10,504 bases of DNA, taken from the NCBI GenBank assembly GCA_028292345.1, contig JAQGMN010000433.1, positions 1 through 10,504 of the forward strand, written 5' to 3'. The notes beneath the pieces are model-generated. The model saw only the letters and a list, made by a program, of their open reading frames with translations. It was not told the origin of the DNA and made no database searches. Below are positions 6,296 through 10,504 of the stretch, in pieces. Positions within the stretch are counted from its first letter, which is position 1. Each line of letters begins with the position of its first letter. Source of the DNA: Polaromonas sp. Its GTDB lineage: Bacteria; Pseudomonadota; Gammaproteobacteria; Burkholderiales; Burkholderiaceae_C. The position numbers were made by a program, and so were the translations under genes.

Positions 6296-6904
6296 ATGAA
6301 CATTCCAGGCACCGCATTCAACCGACGCAGCGTAACCCTCCTGCTGGCCGCCCTCACCCTGAGCGCCGGCGCGGCCTTCGCGGCCGATTCCGCCGCGCCC
6401 AAGGTCAAGTTCGCCACCAGCGAAGGCGATTTCGTGGTCGAGGTCTATCCCGACAAGGCGCCCAAGACGGTCGAGAATTTCCTGCAGTACGTCAAGGACA
6501 AACATTACGACGGCACGGTGTTCCACCGCGTGATCAACAACTTCATGGTGCAGGGCGGCGGCTACGACGGCGCCTATGCCGAGAAGAAAACCCGCGCCCC
6601 GGTGGTGCATGAAGGCCGCGAGGCGCTGGCCAAGGGCGGCCCGAAAAACGTCGTCGGCACGCTGGCCATGGCCCGCACGAACGAGCCCAATTCCGCCTCG
6701 TCGCAGTTCTTCATCAACGTGAAAGACAATGACTTCCTGAACCCGAGCACCCTGGCCCCCGGCTACACCGTGTTCGGCAAGGTCACCAGCGGCATGGACG
6801 TGGTCAACAAGATCAAGTCCGTGCCCACCGGCAGCGGCGGCCCCTTCCCGTCGGACGTTCCCAAGACGCCCGTCGTGATCAAATCCGCAACCCTCGTCAA
6901 TTAA
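6296..6904 (+). CDS. ppiA: Exported peptidyl-prolyl cis-trans isomerase, cyclophilin type
   Basis: Catalyses cis-trans isomerisation of Xaa-Pro bonds during folding, here in the periplasm. 202 residues. An N-terminal signal peptide (RRSVTLLLAALTLSAGAAFA, residues 10-29) ends with an AFA cleavage site; the RR pair makes Tat export conceivable, but Sec is more likely because the rest of the Tat motif is poor. The mature part is a complete cyclophilin: VFHRVI (75-80, R78 the catalytic arginine), FMVQGGG (83-89), MARTNEPNSASSQFFINV (125-142) and YTVFGKV (157-163). It starts 34 bp after the TPR gene and ends 20 bp before a second cyclophilin with which it shares long stretches, so the pair looks like a tandem duplication whose products serve two compartments. 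The symbol is given by analogy to E. coli PpiA. Confidence 0.93.
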   Translation: MNIPGTAFNRRSVTLLLAALTLSAGAAFAADSAAPKVKFATSEGDFVVEVYPDKAPKTVENFLQYVKDKHYDGTVFHRVINNFMVQGGGYDGAYAEKKTRAPVVHEGREALAKGGPKNVVGTLAMARTNEPNSASSQFFINVKDNDFLNPSTLAPGYTVFGKVTSGMDVVNKIKSVPTGSGGPFPSDVPKTPVVIKSATLVN

Positions 6905-6924
6905 CCCACCCAAAGGACACATCC

Positions 6925-7434
6925 ATGAGCAACCCGAAAGTCGAACTGCACATTGCCAACCATGGCGTCATCACGCTGGAGCTTGACGCCGACAAGGCGC
7001 CCAAGTCGGTCGCCAACTTCCTGAACTATGTCAACAAGGGCCATTACGACGGCACCGTGTTCCACCGCGTGATTCCCGGCTTCATGGTCCAGGGCGGCGG
7101 CTTTGCCGTCGGCATGACGCAAAAGCCGACCGACGGCGAGATCGAGAACGAAGCCACCAACGGCCTGAAAAACGACATGTACACCGTCGCCATGGCCCGC
7201 ACCAATGCGCCGCATTCGGCCAGTTCGCAGTTCTTCATCAACGTCGGCAACAACGGCTTTCTGAACCACACCGGCCAGAACGCCTCGGGCTGGGGTTACG
7301 CCGTGTTCGGCAAGGTGGTCTCGGGCACCGACGTGGTGGACAAGATCAAGGCCGTCAAGACCGGCCGCAAGGGCTTTCATGACGACGTGCCGGTCGAAGA
7401 CGTGGTGATCGAAAAAGCCGTCGCGCTGGCCTGA
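6925..7434 (+). CDS. ppiB: Cytoplasmic peptidyl-prolyl cis-trans isomerase, cyclophilin type
   Basis: The same reaction as its upstream neighbour but with no signal peptide (it starts MSNPKVELHIANHGVITLEL), so it should act in the cytoplasm. 169 residues, close to E. coli PpiB (164). Motifs: VFHRVI (45-50, catalytic R48), FMVQGGG (53-59), MARTNAPHSASSQFFINV (90-107) and WGYAVFGKV (123-131). The ATG at 6925 is preceded by AAGGA at a good distance. The C-terminus DVVIEKAVALA is typical. The gap to lpxH is 34 bp. Confidence 0.95.
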   Translation: MSNPKVELHIANHGVITLELDADKAPKSVANFLNYVNKGHYDGTVFHRVIPGFMVQGGGFAVGMTQKPTDGEIENEATNGLKNDMYTVAMARTNAPHSASSQFFINVGNNGFLNHTGQNASGWGYAVFGKVVSGTDVVDKIKAVKTGRKGFHDDVPVEDVVIEKAVALA

Positions 7435-7468
7435 TTCGGCGGCCGGACTGAGTTTGACTGAGTCCGCC

Positions 7469-8272
7469 ATGCCCCCTTTTTCGACCGTGCCCCCCCTGGC
7501 CGAGCTTGTCGCTCCGCCATCGTGGCGCACGGTCGATTTCATTTCCGACCTGCACCTGAACGCCGACGAACCCGCCACCTTCAGCGTGTGGCAACACTAT
7601 CTTGAGCAAACCCCGGCCGATGCGGTGTTCATCCTGGGCGACCTGTTCGAGGTCTGGGTGGGCGACGATGCCGTCAGCGCCGATTTTTCAGCCCCTGCCC
7701 CCCCCATTTTTGAAAACCGCTGCGCCCGCGTGCTGGCCCAGGCGGGCCGCCGGCTGGCGCTTTTCTTCATGCACGGCAACCGCGATTTCCTGGTCGGCCC
7801 GGCCTTCATGGACGCCTGCCACGCCAAGCTTCTTGACGATCCGACGGTGCTGGCTTTTGCCGGCCGGCGCTGGCTGCTGTCGCACGGCGATGCGCTGTGC
7901 CTGGACGACCTCGACTACATGGCGTTTCGCCGCCAGGTGCGCAGCCCCGGCTGGCAGCAGGCCTTCCTGGCCCGGCCGCTGGCCGAGCGCCAGGCCATCG
8001 CGCGCGAAATGCGCCGGCAAAGCGAGGCGCGCAAGCGCTCGGGCATGGACTATGCCGACGTGGACCTTGAGGCCGCCCGCCAGTGGCTGCAGGCAGCGGA
8101 TGCCCTCACGCTGATCCACGGCCACACCCACCAGCCCGCGTTGCACGACCTGGGCGATGGCCTGTCGCGCGTGGTGCTGAGCGACTGGGACGCGCAGGCC
8201 AGCGTGCCGCGCGCCGAGGTGCTGCGCCTGGACGGCAGCGGCCTGCGGCGCATCGCCCTGACCTGCGCATGA
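7469..8272 (+). CDS. lpxH: UDP-2,3-diacylglucosamine diphosphatase
   Basis: Hydrolyses UDP-2,3-diacylglucosamine to lipid X and UMP, the fourth step of lipid A synthesis, at the inner face of the cytoplasmic membrane; its presence implies a Gram-negative envelope. The 267-residue calcineurin-like phosphoesterase has all metal-binding motifs: DLH (D27, H29), GD (57-58), GNRD (103-106, N104), SHGD (138-141) and HGHTH (217-221). This dimanganese arrangement, with the VWVGDD segment (62-67), is typical of LpxH rather than LpxI or LpxG. The ATG at 7469 was chosen, with GAG six bases upstream; a TTG at 7454 would add five residues. It is the fourth gene of the operon and ends 10 bp before the next. 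Confidence 0.95.
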   Translation: MPPFSTVPPLAELVAPPSWRTVDFISDLHLNADEPATFSVWQHYLEQTPADAVFILGDLFEVWVGDDAVSADFSAPAPPIFENRCARVLAQAGRRLALFFMHGNRDFLVGPAFMDACHAKLLDDPTVLAFAGRRWLLSHGDALCLDDLDYMAFRRQVRSPGWQQAFLARPLAERQAIAREMRRQSEARKRSGMDYADVDLEAARQWLQAADALTLIHGHTHQPALHDLGDGLSRVVLSDWDAQASVPRAEVLRLDGSGLRRIALTCA

Positions 8273-8282
8273 GGCCGGCGCC

Positions 8283-9062
8283 ATGCTGAACTGGCTGACA
8301 GCCCTGGCGGAATTCCTGGGTCTGCCCGGCGTCCGGCCCAAGGCCATTCCCGAAGCGCTGTGGCAGTCCACGCTGCAGCACTACCCTTTTCTGGCCCAGC
8401 TGCCCGCTGCCGACCGGCAGGCGCTTCGCGGGCTGGTGGGCCGGTTCCTGCTGCGCAAGGAATTCACCGGCGCGCACGACCTGGACGTGACCGACGCCAT
8501 GGCCGTGGCGATTGCCGCGCAGGCGTGCCTGCCGGTGCTGCGCCTGGGGCTGGGCTGGTATGACGATTTCACCGGCATCGTCGTGCATCCCGGCGCCATG
8601 CTGGCGCGACGCAAGTCCATCGACCCCGCCGGCGTGGTGCACGACTACCGCGAAGCGCTGCTCGGCGAGGCCATGCACGGCGGCCCGGTCACGCTGAGCT
8701 GGCAGGACGTGGCCGCCTCGGGCGAGTCGGCAGAGCGCGGCCACAATGTGGTGATCCACGAGTTCATCCACAAGATCGACATGAAGGACGGCGCGGCCGA
8801 CGGCTGCCCGCCCCTGCCCTCGCGCGCTGCGCAGGCGCACTGGCAGGAGGTGATGCAGGCCGCCTACGACCGGTTTCGCGAGCAGGTCGCCATGGCCGAA
8901 CGCTTCGGCGCCGAGCCCCCCTGGATGGACAGCTATGGCGCCACCGCGCCGGCGGAATTCTTCGCGGTGGCCTGCGAGGCCTATTTCGTCAACCGCGAAC
9001 GCTTCACCGAAGACTTTGCCGACCTGACCGGGCTGTTTGACCGGTTTTTCAAGCAAAAATAG
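8283..9062 (+). CDS. mtfA: MtfA-like zinc-dependent peptidase (M90 family)
   Basis: 259 residues with the metallopeptidase motif HEFIH (159-163: H159 and H163 bind zinc, E160 catalytic) and the downstream motif PAEFFAVACEAYF (223-235), whose E225 is the likely third ligand; E. coli MtfA uses H149, H153 and E212 in the same spacing. In E. coli MtfA binds the repressor Mlc, so derepressing ptsG, and has peptidase activity. Whether this organism has an Mlc partner cannot be seen, so the target is unknown. GAGG lies eight bases before the ATG. It is 10 bp downstream of lpxH and the last intact gene of the operon. The N-terminal LTALAEFLGLPG is weakly hydrophobic but does not look like a signal peptide, so a cytoplasmic location is likely. 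Confidence 0.9.
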   Translation: MLNWLTALAEFLGLPGVRPKAIPEALWQSTLQHYPFLAQLPAADRQALRGLVGRFLLRKEFTGAHDLDVTDAMAVAIAAQACLPVLRLGLGWYDDFTGIVVHPGAMLARRKSIDPAGVVHDYREALLGEAMHGGPVTLSWQDVAASGESAERGHNVVIHEFIHKIDMKDGAADGCPPLPSRAAQAHWQEVMQAAYDRFREQVAMAERFGAEPPWMDSYGATAPAEFFAVACEAYFVNRERFTEDFADLTGLFDRFFKQK

Positions 9063-9092
9063 GCTTTTGCGCAGGTGGCGCATGCGCTGGCA

Positions 9093-9109
9093 GCTATACA
9101 TTTTATAGC
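9093..9109. repeat. GCTATA...TATAGC intergenic repeat element
   Basis: A 17-bp inverted repeat, GCTATA (9093-9098), loop CATTT, TATAGC (9104-9109), with outer GGCGC (9077-9081) and GCGCC (9108-9112) arms that partly overlap it. It lies 30 bp after mtfA and just before the cytochrome b561 remnant. It resembles the element at the alkA start (3913-3929) and has no adequate T-run to be a terminator. Confidence 0.5.
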
Positions 9110-9130
9110 GCCCATGACCCGGCCAGCTGG

Positions 9131-9417
9131 TTGCATTTTTTCGCGCAAGCCCTGGCCGAAAAGCCAAGCCATGACCTTCTTTGCCCTGCTGCTCTGCCGT
9201 TTCCTGGCATCGCGCCGCACCTGCCCCATGTGGCCGGGCGCGCCCCTTCAACCTGGCCGAAATCTTCTTCGAGGCGCACTCCCTCACCGCCTGGATTCTG
9301 GTCGCGCTGGTGTCGCTGCATGTGCTGGCCGGGCTCAAGCACCTGCTGATCGACAGGAACGGCGTGTTCCAGCGCATGGGGTTTGCGCATCCTCGGCCCC
9401 ACGGGCCGGCAGATTAG
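9131..9417 (+). pseudogene. Cytochrome b561 remnant (C-terminal fragment, frameshifted)
   Basis: Cytochrome b561 proteins are four-helix membrane dihaem proteins that carry electrons from quinol. Only the C-terminal quarter is recognisable. From about 9241 one frame reads NLAEIFFEAHSLTAWILV and then LVSLHVLAGLKHLLIDRNG, matching the last membrane helix and the family signature LHVxAALKHHFIDRDG, with two histidines in the usual places, and stops at 9417. The stretch before the helix (FPGIAPHLPHVAG, resembling the family's FGVLPLPDLVG) reads in another frame, so a frameshift lies near 9235-9250. The first three helices are missing. The left boundary is approximate. Its TAG overlaps by 4 bp the stop of the convergent glycosyltransferase. 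The fragment could not make a functional haem protein. Confidence 0.75.
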
Positions 9418-10415
9418 CCGGACGCGATCTGGTCGGCCGCAGCCGCCGCCGCAGCGGCGGCCGACGCCGTCAGCGCCATGCCTTTTTTGGGCAACAGCGC
9501 CCGCTTTTGCACGATCAGCTGCAGCTTGCCTGCCTCCCAGCCAAAGTTCCAGATCCATTCACCCAGCAAGGCCTGCCCCCGGGGCCGCCGCAAGGCCCGC
9601 GACAGCAGGGCCCAGGCGCCAGCCGGCAGCAAGCGGGCCATTGAAACGAGATGCCGGGGCAGGTTGAGCCGGCCCATCTGCGTGCCATAGAAATGGTGCA
9701 GCCGGGTGGTGTCGCACCCCCAGTTCCGGCCCTGGCGAAAGCGGTCCATGAGCGCCGACTTTTCCCGGTAATGCACCAGCGCTTCGGGTTCAAAGTGCAG
9801 CGCATAGCCGGCCAGCTGCGCCCGCCAGCAGTAGTCGCCGTCGTGCGTGATGGGGAAATCGATATTCAGCGGCCCCAGCGTTTCATAGATCGCGCGGCTC
9901 AGGCCAAAGCCGCAGGCGCTTGCCCACAGGAAATGCGGGGCAAAAGGCATGCGGTAAAGCCCGGCGGACTGGTAGCCCTCGCCCTGCGGCGGATGCAGCC
10001 ATTCGGCGTTCAGCTTGCGGTGGTCCAGGCGCGCCAGCACGAAGTCGTGCGCCATCAGCGCGCGGCCCATGGCGGCCAGCCAGCCCGGCGCAACCTCGTC
10101 GTCGGCCTCGCAAAAGACAAACGCATCGCCGGTGGCCGCCTGGATGCCGGTGTTGTAGGAATGGGGCACGCCCAGCCGGGGCGTTCCGGGCACATGCGCC
10201 TCGACGATTTGCAGCGCAGGAAGCCGCGCCCGGTAGGACTCGACCAGGGCCATGGAGCCGTCGGTCGAGCCGTTGTTGACGACGACCAGTTCCCAGCCGC
10301 CCGGCCAGTCCTGAACCGTGAGCGCTTCAAGCTGCACGGCCAGCGTCGCCGCGCCGTTGTAGCAGGGAAGGATGACGCTCAATTTCAAAACATCCGGGGC
10401 GGGTGTGCTGTGCAT
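9414..10415 (-). CDS. Glycosyltransferase family 2
   Basis: A 333-residue GT-A fold glycosyltransferase that should move a sugar from a nucleotide-sugar to an acceptor; donor and acceptor cannot be told. It begins with the family's nucleotide-binding strand LSVILPCYNGAATL (12-25), then VVVNNGSTDGS (44-54) and the metal-binding DXD equivalent CEADDE (102-107). HDGDYCWRAQLAGY (191-204) matches the acceptor-side acidic motif (ED-like) of this family. No confident transmembrane helices are visible, though LLPAGAWALLSRAL (262-275) is moderately hydrophobic. The C-terminus carries nine alanines in a row (319-327). Related proteins make O-antigen, capsule or exopolysaccharide, but no such cluster is visible here. 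The start at 10415 gives a complete domain, without a clear ribosome site. Confidence 0.9.
   Translation of the reverse strand: MHSTPAPDVLKLSVILPCYNGAATLAVQLEALTVQDWPGGWELVVVNNGSTDGSMALVESYRARLPALQIVEAHVPGTPRLGVPHSYNTGIQAATGDAFVFCEADDEVAPGWLAAMGRALMAHDFVLARLDHRKLNAEWLHPPQGEGYQSAGLYRMPFAPHFLWASACGFGLSRAIYETLGPLNIDFPITHDGDYCWRAQLAGYALHFEPEALVHYREKSALMDRFRQGRNWGCDTTRLHHFYGTQMGRLNLPRHLVSMARLLPAGAWALLSRALRRPRGQALLGEWIWNFGWEAGKLQLIVQKRALLPKKGMALTASAAAAAAAAADQIASG
9435..9461 (-). repeat. GCN codon run encoding nine alanines
   Basis: Codons 319-327 of the glycosyltransferase are all GCN (GCC, GCT, GCG mixed), giving a low-complexity, partly self-complementary GC-rich tract next to the gene's end. 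The mixed codons make simple slippage less likely than in a pure repeat. Confidence 0.7.
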
Positions 10416-10446
10416 GCTGTAGCGCTTGTGGGTGGGGATGCGAGGA

Positions 10447-10475
10447 ATTATTGAACCCCGGTGGCCTTTTCACAA
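10447..10475 (-). promoter_or_regulatory. Candidate sigma-70 promoter of the glycosyltransferase gene
   Basis: On the minus strand TTGTGA (10475-10470), a 17-base spacer and AATAAT (10452-10447) match the consensus at 4/6 and 5/6. Transcription would begin near 10440, about 25 bases before the ATG at 10415. This makes the gene its own unit at least at its 5' end. Confidence 0.5.
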
Positions 10476-10504
10476 GATGAGCGGTTAGCCCGTTCGACCT
10501 AATG

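Noticed and set aside
10437..10487. Short plus-strand open frame of 16 codons near the right edge
   Set aside because: Too short, no ribosome site, and it overlaps the glycosyltransferase promoter on the other strand.
1..10504. Defence system, CRISPR array, insertion sequence, prophage, tRNA or rRNA
   Set aside because: No repeat-spacer pattern, transposase, integrase or recognisable RNA gene was seen; all intact genes are housekeeping or common accessory genes.

Overview
This GC-rich window reads as ordinary chromosome of a betaproteobacterium, most likely a Comamonadaceae member (Polaromonas / Rhodoferax / Variovorax type). That placement is an inference from protein flavour, from gene order (tilS next to lysC; cysS divergent from a TPR-cyclophilin-cyclophilin-lpxH series) and from two copies of a small GCTAT...ATAGC intergenic repeat. 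No database search was possible.

Left block, 1-5379, minus strand, read right to left: cysS (cysteinyl-tRNA synthetase), an AlkA-type DNA-3-methyladenine glycosylase, accA (acetyl-CoA carboxylase alpha subunit of the carboxyltransferase), tilS (tRNA-Ile lysidine synthetase) and lysC (aspartokinase, cut by the left edge). The genes point the same way with gaps of about 60 bp or an overlap. lysC has a longer leader with a TATAAT box and a small hairpin. Weak hairpin/T-tract signals lie after cysS and before lysC, so this may be several transcripts.

Middle, 5380-5682: a 303-bp divergent intergenic region with an AT-rich patch and a striking nested GC-rich palindrome. It must hold the promoters of cysS and of the rightward operon.

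Right block, 5683-9062, plus strand: a small exported TPR protein, an exported cyclophilin, a cytoplasmic cyclophilin, lpxH (UDP-2,3-diacylglucosamine hydrolase, lipid A synthesis) and an MtfA-like zinc peptidase, spaced 10-34 bp apart and probably one operon. Its theme is envelope and protein folding.

Far right, 9063-10504: a decayed C-terminal remnant of a cytochrome b561 gene, converging with and overlapping by 4 bp a family-2 glycosyltransferase that has its own plausible promoter at the window edge.

I see no phage, transposon, CRISPR, toxin-antitoxin or defence system and nothing that amounts to a new biological system. The points most worth a second look are an in-frame internal start in lysC at the position of the separate beta subunit known from other bacteria, an alkA start codon inside an intergenic repeat, the nested palindrome between cysS and the TPR gene, and the b561 remnant.
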